Positions 24,586-34,044 are shown, numbered from the stretch's first letter. The stretch is 64,000 nucleotides of DNA from Halorubrum alkaliphilum (GCF_017873815.1 NZ_JAGGKQ010000002.1:62001-126000); one strand, 5' to 3'. Notes: generated from the letters alone by a model not told the origin. Translations and numbers: made by a program.

Positions 24586-25242
24586 ATGAGCACGGACGAC
24601 GTCTCTCGGCGTAGGTTCATGCGGACCGCCGGCGGCGCGGCGGCGACCGCCAGCGCGGCCGCGGCCGCGTCGGGGACGGCCGCGGGACAGGAGGACGAAG
24701 ACGAGGACAACGGCGGCGGCGACGTCGAACCCGACTGGCCCGGGGGAGCCGAAGGGAACCTCGGCACGTACGAGGACGCTCGCGGGCAGGACGAGGTCAC
24801 GGTGATGGTCGGTGCCGGCGATCAGGGGCTCGCGTTCGATCCGACGCTGTTGTGGGTCGATCCGGGTACGACGATCACGTGGGAGTGGACCGGCGAGGGC
24901 GGCGGCCACAACGTCGAAACCGTCGAGGGACCGGCCGATCTGGACAGCGGAACGCCCGTCGACGAGGCGGGATACACCTACGAGCACGAGGCGACCGAGG
25001 AGGACGAGGGGATCACCCACTACGTCTGTGCCCCCCACGACGGTACCGGGATGCACGCGGGGCTCGCGGTCGGGGACGACATCGAGACCGTCGACGTCGG
25101 TGGCGACGCGGCGGGGGCCGTGTTCGTCCCACAGGGGGCTCGTGCCCTCGGCATCGCGACGTTCATCGCGATGTGTAGCACGCTCGGACTGGCCTTCGTC
25201 TTCATGAAGTACGGCGGGACGATCACGCAGGACGAGCCGTAA
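24586..25242 (+). CDS. halocyanin-type blue copper protein, Tat-exported and membrane-anchored
   Basis: A 218-residue protein. A twin-arginine signal (SRRRFMRTAGG, RR at 8-10) and Ala-rich core end near AAGQ at residue 35. After an acidic linker, the cupredoxin domain spans about 65-172 with copper ligands H108 (GGHNVETV), C148, H151 and M156 (YVCAPHDGTGM). A C-terminal membrane helix (about 188-207) anchors it with the copper site outside. It should carry electrons between respiratory complexes, comparable to plastocyanin. No cytochrome gene is adjacent. The start is the ATG at 24586. Confidence 0.88.
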   Translation: MSTDDVSRRRFMRTAGGAAATASAAAAASGTAAGQEDEDEDNGGGDVEPDWPGGAEGNLGTYEDARGQDEVTVMVGAGDQGLAFDPTLLWVDPGTTITWEWTGEGGGHNVETVEGPADLDSGTPVDEAGYTYEHEATEEDEGITHYVCAPHDGTGMHAGLAVGDDIETVDVGGDAAGAVFVPQGARALGIATFIAMCSTLGLAFVFMKYGGTITQDEP

Positions 25243-25272
25243 CGAACCGGTTGCGGGTCCCTTTTTGTCGTC

Positions 25273-26319
25273 TCACTTCCCCGCGAGTTCGGTATACAGG
25301 TCCACGTATCGGTCGAGCACCGCGTCGTGGTCGTACGAGTCGAACTCCGGCTCAGTGGTCCGGCGGTCGAGCTCGCCGACCGCGACGAGTTCGTCGGCGA
25401 GCTCCGCGGGGCTCGTGACGAGTCGCCCCCGCGTGCGCCCCTCGACGAGTTCGTGAGCGCTCGAATCCGCTTGGTACTCGACGAGTCCGACACAGCCGCA
25501 CGCGAGCGCGAGGAGGAGTTCGGACGCGAACGTCTCCCACGTCGCCGTCTGCGCGAAGGCGTGGGTTCCCTTAAATATCGGGACGCGCTCGTCGAGCGGC
25601 AGGTTCCCGAGGAACTCGACGCGGTCAGCGATCCGGAGGTCGCGCGCGGTCGACTCGATCCGCTCGCGCTCCGGGCCGTCGCCGATCACGGCCGCGGTCC
25701 AGTCGCGTCCGCGGATCTCCGCGAGCGCGAGCAGGAACGTCTCGACGTTCGCGTGTCGGTCTAGCCGCCGGGAGTAGACGGCGTCAAACCGGTCGTCGAT
25801 CGCCGCGTCCGCGATGAGTTCCGTGTCGATGCTCTCGGGGACGACTCGGACCGCATCGCCCGTCGCGCCGTGCTCACGGACTCGCGTCTTCGTCGTCCGC
25901 GATGGGGTTGTGATCGCGTCGGCGTCGCGCGCGAGCAGGCGGTACCCGCGCCGGGAGTCCGCCGGGTGGTCCCGCCACCAGTCGACGAGCACCGGCGGGC
26001 CGCGGAGCCGCCGGGCGACCGTGGCCGCCAGCGTCGGCGTCGGCGGGCTGTTGACCGCGTGGACGACGGCGGGATCGGCCCGCCGGAGTGCCGTCGGGAG
26101 CCGCGCGACGAAGGCGGTCGGTGACGGGTCGGGGACGACCGCGCGGTAGGTGAATCCGTCCGACTCGAACCGCTCGACGTCGCCGCCCCACCAGCGGGCA
26201 CACAACCAGATCACGTCGTGGCCGCGTTCGGCCAGCCCACGGGCGACTCGCCGCGTTCGCGCTCTGGCCGGCGTGGTGCCGTGTTCGGGCGTGAAAAGCG
26301 AGACGAACGCGACGCGCAT
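25273..26319 (-). CDS. glycosyltransferase family 4 (GT-B fold)
   Basis: A 348-residue protein starting MRVAFVSLFTPEHGTTPARARTR, the N-terminal half of a GT-B glycosyltransferase, with YSRRLDRHANVETFLLAL and AAVIGDGPERERIE (about 200-240) marking the nucleotide-sugar domain. EFLGNLPLDERVPIFKGTHAFAQT and ETFASELLLALACGCVGLVEY form the conserved C-terminal region. The donor and acceptor are unknown. I start at 26319 because the longer frame to 26478 crosses into the promoter space of the divergent S9 peptidase. It is convergent with the halocyanin gene; a GGGTCCCTTTTTG tract lies between them. Confidence 0.85.
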   Translation of the reverse strand: MRVAFVSLFTPEHGTTPARARTRRVARGLAERGHDVIWLCARWWGGDVERFESDGFTYRAVVPDPSPTAFVARLPTALRRADPAVVHAVNSPPTPTLAATVARRLRGPPVLVDWWRDHPADSRRGYRLLARDADAITTPSRTTKTRVREHGATGDAVRVVPESIDTELIADAAIDDRFDAVYSRRLDRHANVETFLLALAEIRGRDWTAAVIGDGPERERIESTARDLRIADRVEFLGNLPLDERVPIFKGTHAFAQTATWETFASELLLALACGCVGLVEYQADSSAHELVEGRTRGRLVTSPAELADELVAVGELDRRTTEPEFDSYDHDAVLDRYVDLYTELAGK

Positions 26320-26461
26320 ACGCCGACGGGACGCCCGGACCGAATAAAAAGACACGGCATCGACGGCGGAACGAGTAGCCGGTCGCCGGGGCCCGCCAAG
26401 TTCGCCGAAACCCGGTTCGCTCACCCGAAACGGTTTCACACCGGCGACGGAACCGGTCGGT

Positions 26462-28348
26462 ATGCACCGATACGACATCGAACGCTACCTCAACGTCCGA
26501 AGCGCCGGGGGCGCGGACCTCGGCCCCGGCGGCCGACTCTCGTTTCTGCTCGACACGACCGGCACCTCGCAGGTCTGGTCGGTCGACGGACCGCTGGAGT
26601 GGCCCGAACAACACACCTTCTTCGAGGAACGCGTCACCTTCGTCGACTCCTCGCCGGAGTACTCCGAGGCCGTCTTCGGCATGGACGAGGGCGGTAACGA
26701 ACGCGCCCAGTTGTACCGGCTCGACTTCGAGTCCGGGCGGATCACGGACCTTACCGACCGACCGGAGGCGAAACACCGGTGGGGCGGTTGGGACGGGGAG
26801 GGTGACCGGTTCGCGTTCGCCTCCAACCGCCGCGACGAGTCGGTGTTCGACGTGTACGTACAGGGACGCGACGAGACGGGTGACGACGCCGAACTCGTCC
26901 ACGAGGGCGACGGCTGGCTCTCCGTCGCCGGCTGGTCGCCGAGCGACGACCGACTGATCGTCCACGAGGCACACTCCTCGTTCGACCACGACGTGTACAC
27001 GCTCGACGTGGAATCGAGCGATCTAACCCACCACACGCCCCACGATGGCGACGTTCGATACAGCAGCCCGGAGTGGGGCCCGGATGGCGAGTCGCTCTAT
27101 CTCGTCACCGACCGCGAGAGCGACACGCTCCGGCTGGAACGGCTCGACCTCTCGACGGACGAGTTCACCGTCGTCGCCGGGGGCGGAGAGCACACCGAGG
27201 ACGGGGGGAGTGACTCCGACGGTGCGGAGGCGTCGGGCGGTGCCGCGAGCGCGAAGGCGGGCACGGACGGGTGGAACGTCGACGGCGTCGCGATCCACGA
27301 GGAGTCCCGGCGGATCGTCTACTCGCGGAACGTCGACGGCTACACGGAACTCACGGTCGGCGAGCTGGTCTCGCCACACCGGATCGACGAGTTCCCCGAA
27401 CCCGACCTCCCCGACGGCGTCGCCGGCGGCGTGAGCTTCGGCCCCGACGGCGACCGGTTCGCGATCACCGCGACGGGAAGCACCACGAACGCGAACGTGT
27501 ACGTCGTCGACGCGACTACGGGCGAGACGGAACGCTGGACCAACGCCTCGACCGCGGGGATCCCGCGGGAGACGTTCATCGAGCCGGAGCTGGTTCATTA
27601 TCCGACCTTCGACGGGCGTGAGATCCCCGCGTTCTTCTCCGTCCCCGAGACCGAGACGCCCGAGGACGGCTACCCGGTCATCGTCGACATCCACGGCGGA
27701 CCCGAGTCACAGAGACGCCCCTCCTTCGGATCCGTGAAACAGTACCTGTTAAACGGCGGATACGCGGTCTTCGAGCCGAACGTCCGTGGCTCCTCGGGAT
27801 ACGGAAAGGCGTACTCCGGGCTCGACGACATCGAGAACCGGATGGACTCGGTCGCCGACGTCCGCGCGGGCGTCGAGTGGCTCCACGACCACCCGGAGGT
27901 GGACCCCGACCGGATCGTCGCGATGGGCGGGTCGTACGGCGGGTTCATGGTGCTCGCCGCGCTGACGGAGTACCCCGAACTGTGGGCCGCCGGCGTCGAC
28001 ATCGTCGGCATCGCGAACTTCGTCACGTTCCTAGAGAACACCGGCGACTGGCGGCGCGAGCTACGCGAGGCCGAGTACGGCTCGCTCGCGGACGACCGCG
28101 AGTTCCTGGAGTCCGTCTCGCCGATCAACAACATCGAAACGATCGAGTCGCCGCTGTTCGTCCTCCACGGCGAGAACGACCCCCGGGTGCCCGTCGGCGA
28201 GGCCGAACAGATAGTCGAGAAGGCTCGCGAGCAGGGCGTCCCCGTCCGGAAGCTGATCTTCGACGACGAGGGGCACGGCTTCTCGAAGCTGGAGAACCGC
28301 ATCGAGGCGTACCGCGAGATCGTCGACTTCCTCGCCGAACACGTCTGA
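26462..28348 (+). CDS. S9 family prolyl oligopeptidase-type serine peptidase
   Basis: A 628-residue peptidase. Residues about 10-370 form a WD/beta-propeller domain and the C-terminal alpha/beta-hydrolase domain carries the catalytic triad: S491 in MGGSYGGFM, D573 in HGENDPRVP and H605 in DEGHGFSK. This is the acylaminoacyl-peptidase/dipeptidyl-peptidase branch, which trims peptides in the cytoplasm. No signal peptide is present. An acidic Gly/Ser-rich loop (about 243-270) interrupts the propeller. The start ATG at 26462 follows GGTCGGT. Confidence 0.9.
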   Translation: MHRYDIERYLNVRSAGGADLGPGGRLSFLLDTTGTSQVWSVDGPLEWPEQHTFFEERVTFVDSSPEYSEAVFGMDEGGNERAQLYRLDFESGRITDLTDRPEAKHRWGGWDGEGDRFAFASNRRDESVFDVYVQGRDETGDDAELVHEGDGWLSVAGWSPSDDRLIVHEAHSSFDHDVYTLDVESSDLTHHTPHDGDVRYSSPEWGPDGESLYLVTDRESDTLRLERLDLSTDEFTVVAGGGEHTEDGGSDSDGAEASGGAASAKAGTDGWNVDGVAIHEESRRIVYSRNVDGYTELTVGELVSPHRIDEFPEPDLPDGVAGGVSFGPDGDRFAITATGSTTNANVYVVDATTGETERWTNASTAGIPRETFIEPELVHYPTFDGREIPAFFSVPETETPEDGYPVIVDIHGGPESQRRPSFGSVKQYLLNGGYAVFEPNVRGSSGYGKAYSGLDDIENRMDSVADVRAGVEWLHDHPEVDPDRIVAMGGSYGGFMVLAALTEYPELWAAGVDIVGIANFVTFLENTGDWRRELREAEYGSLADDREFLESVSPINNIETIESPLFVLHGENDPRVPVGEAEQIVEKAREQGVPVRKLIFDDEGHGFSKLENRIEAYREIVDFLAEHV

Positions 28349-28498
28349 TCGGACTCCGGCGTTCGGTTGGTACCGACCGGCCGGTCGGACTCTCCGCGCG
28401 ACCCGGCCTCGTTTTGTTCGTATCAATTGGCTCCGTCCCTCCGGTGTCGATCCCGTCGGAGCGCCCGCGAACCGCGGTCGCCGGACCGGTAGCGTGCG

Positions 28499-29332
28499 CT
28501 ACTCCCAGTCCGGCCCGAAGTCCGGGTTCAGCTGTCGGTCGGTGCGGCCGAGCGTGTCGATCGCGTTCACGTTCTCGTCGTCCAGTTCGAGTTCGAGGCT
28601 CGCGAGGTTGTCGCGAATGTGGTCCTCGCCGGTCGCTTTCGGGATCGCGGTGACGCCCTTCTCGCGGAGCCACGCGAGACTCACCTGCGCCGCGCTGACG
28701 TCGTGTTTCTCCGCGACCTCGCCGACGGTCGGGTCGTCGAGAACCGTCCCACGGGCCAACGGCGAGTAGGCGACGAGCTCGATGTCGTTGTCGTCGGCGT
28801 ATTCGCGCAGCTCCTCCTGTCGGAGCAGCGGATGCATCTCCACTTGGTTCGCGAAGGGCGTCTCGCCGAGGGCGTCGGTCGCGGCGTCGAGATGCTCCGG
28901 CTCGAAGTTCGAGACGCCGATCCGGTCGATCAACCCCCGATCGCGTAACTCGGCGAACGCGGGCAGCGTCTCCGCGGGATCGTACGCCCCGGACGGCCAG
29001 TGGACGTACATGAGATCGACGCTCTCAACGCCGAGTTTATTGAGGCTTTCGCGGGTCGAGTCGATCACGTCCTCGTGAGCGAGTTGGTCGATCCATACCT
29101 TCGAGGCGAGGAACACGTCCTCGCGGTCGACGTCCGCGGCCGCGATCCCCTCGCCGACCGCGGCCTCGTTCCGATAGATCTGTGCGGTGTCGACGTGGCG
29201 GTAGCCCGCGTCGAGCGCGGTCGTCACCGATTCGGTACACTGTGCCGGATCGTCGTTCTCCCACGTGCCGAGTCCCAGCGCCGGCATTCCGTCGTGGAGC
29301 GGTGCCTCGGGGCTGCGGGTTCCCTGTGACAT
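28499..29332 (-). CDS. aldo/keto reductase
   Basis: A 277-residue NAD(P)H-dependent oxidoreductase with the full catalytic tetrad: D48 and Y53 in GYRHVDTAQIYRNEAAVG, K78 in VFLASKVWID and H111 in DLMYVHWPSG. The cofactor end shows VTAIPKATGEDHIRDNL near residue 235. The substrate range is not predictable. The start at 29332 (MSQGTRSPEAPLHDG) gives the family's usual N-terminal strand; a longer frame to 29401 exists. The gene follows the S9 peptidase in the convergent orientation. Confidence 0.9.
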   Translation of the reverse strand: MSQGTRSPEAPLHDGMPALGLGTWENDDPAQCTESVTTALDAGYRHVDTAQIYRNEAAVGEGIAAADVDREDVFLASKVWIDQLAHEDVIDSTRESLNKLGVESVDLMYVHWPSGAYDPAETLPAFAELRDRGLIDRIGVSNFEPEHLDAATDALGETPFANQVEMHPLLRQEELREYADDNDIELVAYSPLARGTVLDDPTVGEVAEKHDVSAAQVSLAWLREKGVTAIPKATGEDHIRDNLASLELELDDENVNAIDTLGRTDRQLNPDFGPDWE

Positions 29333-29465
29333 ACGAGACCGTACGGCAGCGAGCCGAAAACCGCTTGCGGTCGGCCGGTGGTATATAAATCGTCGAAGCA
29401 CGGGGTTCAGGATGGATCGCGGACGATTTGATGCGATCGTGGGTTTCTCGTCGCCCGCGGCGGCC

Positions 29466-31994
29466 TCACTCTTGGGGGAGCAGCGCTCGCGAGGAGTTCG
29501 TCACGACGAGCAGACTGGAGATCCCCATCGCGACCGCGGCAAAGAGCGGGTTGAGCAGTCCGGTCACGGCGAGCGGGATGGCGATTGCGTTGTAACAGAA
29601 CGCCCATGCGATGTTCCCTTTTACCCGCCGGCCGGCCGCCCGCGAGAGGTCGAAGACGGTCCGGACCGAGTCGAGGTCGTCGTCGACGATGGCCACGTCC
29701 GCGGCGTCGGCCGCCATCGCGGTTCCCCCGCCGAGCGCGACGCCCAGATCCGCGGCCGCGAGCGCCGGGGCGTCGTTGGTGCCGTCGCCGACCATCACGG
29801 TCCGCCCGCGCCCTTTTAATCGTTCGACGGTCTCCGCCTTCCCCTCCGGCGGTACGCCCGCGAACACTCGGGACACCGCGGGATGGTCGGCGAAGACGGT
29901 CGAGGCGCGCTCGTCGTCGCCGGTCAGGACGACCACCTCGACGCCGGAGTCCGCGAGCGACGAGAGCGTTCCCTCCCATCCGTCGCGCAACTCGTCGCCG
30001 ACCACGACGAGTCCCTCGGCCGCCCCGTCCCGTCCAAGCGCGACCGGAACGCGTCCCACGTCGCGTGCGGCGGCGACGGACTCCCGGAGACGATCCGGCA
30101 CCGTCCACCCGCGCTCGTCGAACAGGCCGGGATGGCCGACGATCACCTCGACGCCGTCGACGACGCCAGCGACGCCGCGGGCGTGGCTCTCGAAGGAGTC
30201 GACCGTGGGGGCCGGTTGCGCGTCGGTCCCGGTTCGGTCGGTTGTCGCGGTGTCGCCGTCGCCCGCCGTGACGGTTCCGCCGTCCGCCGCGACGGGGCGG
30301 GAGCCGTCGTTTTCGGCGGCCGCCGTCGCGATGGCCCGTCCCACGGGGTGGGCGGACTTGGATTCGAGCGCGGACGCGAGCCCCAGCAGGTCGTCGTCGA
30401 CGTCGCGGTCGAGGAGGCGCATCTCGCCGGTCGTCAACGTTCCGGTCTTGTCGAAGACGACGGTATCGGCGTCGCGAATCCGCTCGAAGACGGTGTCGTC
30501 GAAGACGACGATCGCGCGTTCGAGCGCGTCCCGGATCCCGGCGGCGACCGCGAGCGGGGTCGCGAGCCCCAGCGCGCACGGACACGAGACGATGAGCACC
30601 GTGAGCGCGACCAGCATCGCGGTCGCGACCCCGTTCCCGAGCGCGAGGTTGCCCGCCGCGACGACGACCGCGACCGTCAACACGAGCGGGACGAACACCG
30701 TCGCGAGCCGGTCCGCGAGCTTCTGGACGCCGTGGTTCCCGCTCTGGAGGTCCCAGACCATCTCGGCGACGCGATCGAGGCTGGAGGTCGCGTCCGGGCC
30801 GACCGATATCGTCAGCGAGCCGTCGGCCACGACGGAACCGCCGACGACGGCGTCGCCCGGCTCCTTGCGGACCGGGAGCGACTCCCCGGTGACGACGGAC
30901 TCGTCGACCGCGGCGTCGCCGTCGACCGCCTCGCCGTCGACCGGGACGCGCTCTCCCGCGCGCACGAGCAGTCGGTCACCCGAGTCGAGCGCGTCGATGT
31001 CGACGCTCTCGGTCCCATCGCCGGTCATCCGGCGGGCAGTATCGACTTGGACGGCCGTGAGATCGGAGAGGAGCTCCGTCGCCCGGCGTTTGATGGCGGT
31101 CTCGTAGTGGGTGCCGACGGTGACGATCACGATGATGGCGATCGTCACGTCGTAGTAGATCGAGGGATCATCGAGCAGCGCGACCGCCAGCGTGCTGTAG
31201 AGGTACGCGCTGACGGCGGCGATGGCGACGAGCAGGTCCATGTTCGGCGACCGCGTCCGCGCGCTCACGTACGCGCCCCTGAGGATCGGCTTGCCGGTGA
31301 CCGCCAGCACGATCGTCGTCAAAACCCCGATGACGATGAAAAAGTACGTTCCGGACGTCGACGCCATCGCCTCGTTGATGAACTCCAGCGTTCGCTCGTC
31401 ATAAAAGGGGAACGCGAAGTAGGTCGGATAGATGAGCACGATGTACTGTAACATGACGGCCATCCCGACGAGCACGCCGACCGCGAGCCGTGCGGTCGCC
31501 ATGTTGTCCGCCTGCCGCCGCGAGAAGGCGTCGTCGCGGGAGTATGCGCTGTAGCCGAGCCCGCTCACCGCTTCCGCGAGGTCGTCCGTCGAGACGGCAC
31601 CGGGGTCGTGGTCGATCCGGACCGTGTCGGTGACGTAGCTGGCGCTCGCGGCGCTGACTCCCTCCGTTCGCGTCGCGACCGTCTCGATGAACGCCTCGCA
31701 GGTCGCACAGTGCATGCCGTCGACTTCGAGAAACGTCGCCTCGTGGTCGGCGGGGATCTCGGGGGCGTCGTCGGTCCCATCGGCGTCGGTGGAGTCGGCG
31801 CTGCCGTCGCCCGCGTTCGACCCGTCCCGCCGCTCGGCAACCGTCTCGGCGTCCACGTCGACGTCGCCGAGCGCATCGTAGACGCCACGACAGCCGGTAC
31901 AGCAGAACTGGTTTCCCTCGTCGTCGACGACGTCGACGCCCTCCGTCGGGAGGTCACACAGCGTACAGTCGGGAAACGGTCGATCGTCGGTCAT
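29466..31994 (-). CDS. copper-translocating P-type ATPase (CPC type) with N-terminal cysteine cluster
   Basis: An 842-residue P1B ATPase. The first 40 residues hold a C-rich zinc/copper-binding cluster (C10, C13, C31, C32, C35), then an HMA domain with DGMHCATCEAF near residue 94, eight membrane segments, the metal-translocation motif CPCALGLATP, the phosphorylation motif DKTGTLT, and the GDGTNDAPAL hinge. The combination of an N-terminal Cys cluster with HMA and CPC, next to a SafE/TauE-like gene, is the arrangement of CcoI/FixI, which supplies copper to terminal oxidases. Simple copper export (CopA) is the alternative. It is the last gene of a minus-strand operon, two bases after the SafE-like stop. 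Confidence 0.9.
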   Translation of the reverse strand: MTDDRPFPDCTLCDLPTEGVDVVDDEGNQFCCTGCRGVYDALGDVDVDAETVAERRDGSNAGDGSADSTDADGTDDAPEIPADHEATFLEVDGMHCATCEAFIETVATRTEGVSAASASYVTDTVRIDHDPGAVSTDDLAEAVSGLGYSAYSRDDAFSRRQADNMATARLAVGVLVGMAVMLQYIVLIYPTYFAFPFYDERTLEFINEAMASTSGTYFFIVIGVLTTIVLAVTGKPILRGAYVSARTRSPNMDLLVAIAAVSAYLYSTLAVALLDDPSIYYDVTIAIIVIVTVGTHYETAIKRRATELLSDLTAVQVDTARRMTGDGTESVDIDALDSGDRLLVRAGERVPVDGEAVDGDAAVDESVVTGESLPVRKEPGDAVVGGSVVADGSLTISVGPDATSSLDRVAEMVWDLQSGNHGVQKLADRLATVFVPLVLTVAVVVAAGNLALGNGVATAMLVALTVLIVSCPCALGLATPLAVAAGIRDALERAIVVFDDTVFERIRDADTVVFDKTGTLTTGEMRLLDRDVDDDLLGLASALESKSAHPVGRAIATAAAENDGSRPVAADGGTVTAGDGDTATTDRTGTDAQPAPTVDSFESHARGVAGVVDGVEVIVGHPGLFDERGWTVPDRLRESVAAARDVGRVPVALGRDGAAEGLVVVGDELRDGWEGTLSSLADSGVEVVVLTGDDERASTVFADHPAVSRVFAGVPPEGKAETVERLKGRGRTVMVGDGTNDAPALAAADLGVALGGGTAMAADAADVAIVDDDLDSVRTVFDLSRAAGRRVKGNIAWAFCYNAIAIPLAVTGLLNPLFAAVAMGISSLLVVTNSSRALLPQE

Positions 31995-31996
31995 GG

Positions 31997-32932
31997 TTAG
32001 TGGCCTCCGTGGTCGCCGTGGCTTCCGTGATCGCCGTGGCCGCCCGCGACCTCGTGTCCCACGAGTTCGCCCGCGTCAAGCGGGTTCCAGAACGGTAGCT
32101 CGGGGTGGGGAAGATGAATGCCGACCGCCATCAGCCCGTGCGCGAACAGGACGTAGCCGAGGACGACGAACGCGACGCCGAGCAGCCGGTGGACCCGCCG
32201 GCGATGGACGGCATCGACGCGCTCGATCAGGGTACCATAGAGGAACACGGCGGGCATCGTTCCGACGCCGAGCGCCGCGAGCGCGATCCCGCCGCTGACG
32301 GCGGAGCCGCTCGCGAACGCGTACAGGTACGCCGGGTAGAGGATCGGACATGGGAGCAGTCCGTGGACGGCCCCGAGCCCGACGATCCCCGGACCGTTCG
32401 CGAGCCGGTCGACGTGACCGGTCAGCCAGCCGGTGATCCGCTGAAGTCCGGGGAGGTGGACGCCGCCCGTCGCGCCGCCGAGGACGTACCGGATCCCGAC
32501 GAGGATCACCGCCGCGCCGACGCCGAGTCCGACGACTCCGCGGACCGTCCCTGCCGCGCCCGTGAGCGTTGCTGCCCCGACGAGGACGACCCCGCCGATC
32601 GCGCCGAGCAGCGCACCGATGAGCGTGTAGCTCGCGGTCCGTCCGAGATTGAAGAGGGCGTGTTGGCGAACCTCGTAGGTGGTGAGGTGGCCACTCCGTC
32701 GACGGTCGGTCGAGTCGGTTCCGGCTGCCGCGCCCGTCCCCCCGTCGGTTCGACTCCCGGCCGTCGACCCGCTCCCGCCCGTATCTGTTACGCCGCCGTT
32801 CATCCGCGCGGAGTACGCGGTCACGAGCGGGCCGCACATCCCGATACAGTGGGCACCGCCGAGCAGCCCGATGGCGAGAAACAGGAGGACGTCCGTTCCG
32901 AGCAGGAGTGAGGGGTCCATCGCGTGGTTCAC
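31997..32932 (-). CDS. SafE/TauE-like (CcoH/UreH-type) membrane protein
   Basis: A 311-residue polytopic protein starting MNHAMDPSLLLGTDVLLFLA. GLLGGAHCIGMCGPLVTAYSARM (about 18-41) is the GxxHCxGMCG motif of the sulfite-exporter/CcoH-like family, whose Cys and Met residues are thought to handle copper. A Gly/Ser/Thr/Asp-rich cytoplasmic loop follows, then further helices with PCPILYPAYLYAFASG. The C-terminal 25 residues are His-rich (HGDHGSHGDHGGH), consistent with metal binding. It precedes the copper ATPase by two bases and probably acts with it in delivering copper to respiratory oxidases. Confidence 0.85.
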   Translation of the reverse strand: MNHAMDPSLLLGTDVLLFLAIGLLGGAHCIGMCGPLVTAYSARMNGGVTDTGGSGSTAGSRTDGGTGAAAGTDSTDRRRSGHLTTYEVRQHALFNLGRTASYTLIGALLGAIGGVVLVGAATLTGAAGTVRGVVGLGVGAAVILVGIRYVLGGATGGVHLPGLQRITGWLTGHVDRLANGPGIVGLGAVHGLLPCPILYPAYLYAFASGSAVSGGIALAALGVGTMPAVFLYGTLIERVDAVHRRRVHRLLGVAFVVLGYVLFAHGLMAVGIHLPHPELPFWNPLDAGELVGHEVAGGHGDHGSHGDHGGH

Positions 32933-33014
32933 CTCGGTTTGGGGGCGAGCGCGCTAATGGGTTTCGTCGTCGGTCGTTCGGATACGGACGGGACGCGGGC
33001 GGGACGCCGACGTC

Positions 33015-33488
33015 TCATCGGTCACGCAGTTCCCTGACGGTCAGCACGGAGAGCACGGCGAGAAGCGCGGCCTCCACGACCTTCGAGGCGAACGCGAGCG
33101 AGTCGTCCTGGAGGTGAACGACGACCAAGCGTATCGGTCCCAACTCCGAGTGACCGCCGTGTGCGGGGCGACCGGGCCAGAACGCGCCGTGATCGAGGAC
33201 GGTGTGCCACGCCGCGTAGCCGACGAGGAAAACGAGCATCAACAGGATCCCGCCGACGTAAACGGGAAGCGGGTCGAACCCCTGTACGACGAGCAGCACG
33301 CCCATGAGCATCGCCATCGTCGCGAGAAGAAACGCCGCTGGCCGAGGGTCGTGGAGGATCCCGAACCGGAGCTGATCGACGGCGACCGGCAGCGCCCAGT
33401 AGAGGTGGATCCCGGCGACGGCCGCCGCAAGAACGCCGGCGAGACGGCGGAGCATGCGGTCGGACGACGGCGAGGTCTCGACGCCCAT
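33015..33488 (-). CDS. four-helix membrane protein of the copper cluster
   Basis: A 157-residue protein with four hydrophobic segments (about residues 12-32, 48-65, 73-93 and 133-150). A His-rich stretch (HTVLDHGAFWPGRPAHGGH) sits between helices 3 and 4. I recognise no named family beyond uncharacterised haloarchaeal membrane proteins. It begins one base after the halocyanin stop, so the two are one transcript, and lies 82 bases before the SafE-like gene. The His-rich loop and the neighbours suggest a role in copper or respiratory chain assembly, by context only. Confidence 0.75.
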   Translation of the reverse strand: MGVETSPSSDRMLRRLAGVLAAAVAGIHLYWALPVAVDQLRFGILHDPRPAAFLLATMAMLMGVLLVVQGFDPLPVYVGGILLMLVFLVGYAAWHTVLDHGAFWPGRPAHGGHSELGPIRLVVVHLQDDSLAFASKVVEAALLAVLSVLTVRELRDR

Positions 33489-33489
33489 C

Positions 33490-33978
33490 TCACGGCTCCT
33501 CCACGATCACGGTCGCGTACATCCCGCCGAACTCGTGGGGAATACAGACGTAGTCGTACCGTCCCGGAACATCGAAAGTGTGGCTGAACTGCTCTCCGTT
33601 CCGGAGGTCTCCGCCGAAATCGTCGTGCCACTCGTCGCGTGCGGTCTCCTCGTCGTCGAACCCGCCGGAAGCGAAGTACTCGGCGTCCTCCGGGATGCCG
33701 CCTTCGTAGGCCGTGACGGTGTGGATCCGCGTACTGGTGTTCTCCCAGACGACGGTGTCCCCGACCGTCACGGTGAGATCGTCCGGGACGTAGCCGTCAG
33801 CAGTCATTCCGACGTCGTAGCCGTCGTCCTCCCCGTCTCCGTCTGTCGCGTTCGCGTCGCCGCCTCCACCGCCGGTGATCGCGCCGTCCCACTCGTCGAC
33901 ACATCCGGACAGTGCGATGGCGCTCCCGATCCCCACGCCGGCGAGTCCGGCGCGCTCGAGGAAGCGTCTCCGATACAT
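33490..33978 (-). CDS. halocyanin lipoprotein
   Basis: A 162-residue blue copper protein. A short Tat signal (MYRRRFLERAG) and hydrophobic core end in the lipobox ALSGC, so it should be exported folded and lipid-anchored. After a Gly/Asp linker, the cupredoxin domain has the copper ligands H (STRIHTVTAY, about residue 85), C, H and M in YVCIPHEFGGM near the C-terminus. It carries electrons at the outer membrane face. It is the first gene of the block with the four-helix protein, the SafE-like protein and the copper ATPase. Its start codon lies in a near-perfect palindrome. Confidence 0.9.
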   Translation of the reverse strand: MYRRRFLERAGLAGVGIGSAIALSGCVDEWDGAITGGGGGDANATDGDGEDDGYDVGMTADGYVPDDLTVTVGDTVVWENTSTRIHTVTAYEGGIPEDAEYFASGGFDDEETARDEWHDDFGGDLRNGEQFSHTFDVPGRYDYVCIPHEFGGMYATVIVEEP

Positions 33979-33985
33979 ATCGGAG
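33968..33985 (-). promoter_or_regulatory. 18-base near-palindrome covering the halocyanin start codon
   Basis: CTCCGATA and TATCGGAG flank two bases, with the ATG (33978-33976) at the apex. In RNA this would be an eight-base hairpin that hides the start; on DNA it could be an operator. If the transcript is leaderless only half of the stem would be made, which would argue for the DNA reading. Confidence 0.45.
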
Positions 33986-34044
33986 GTGAGGGACGTGGTC
34001 GCTTGAACCCCGCGATCACTCCCGTCCGTCGGGAAGAGCCGAGA

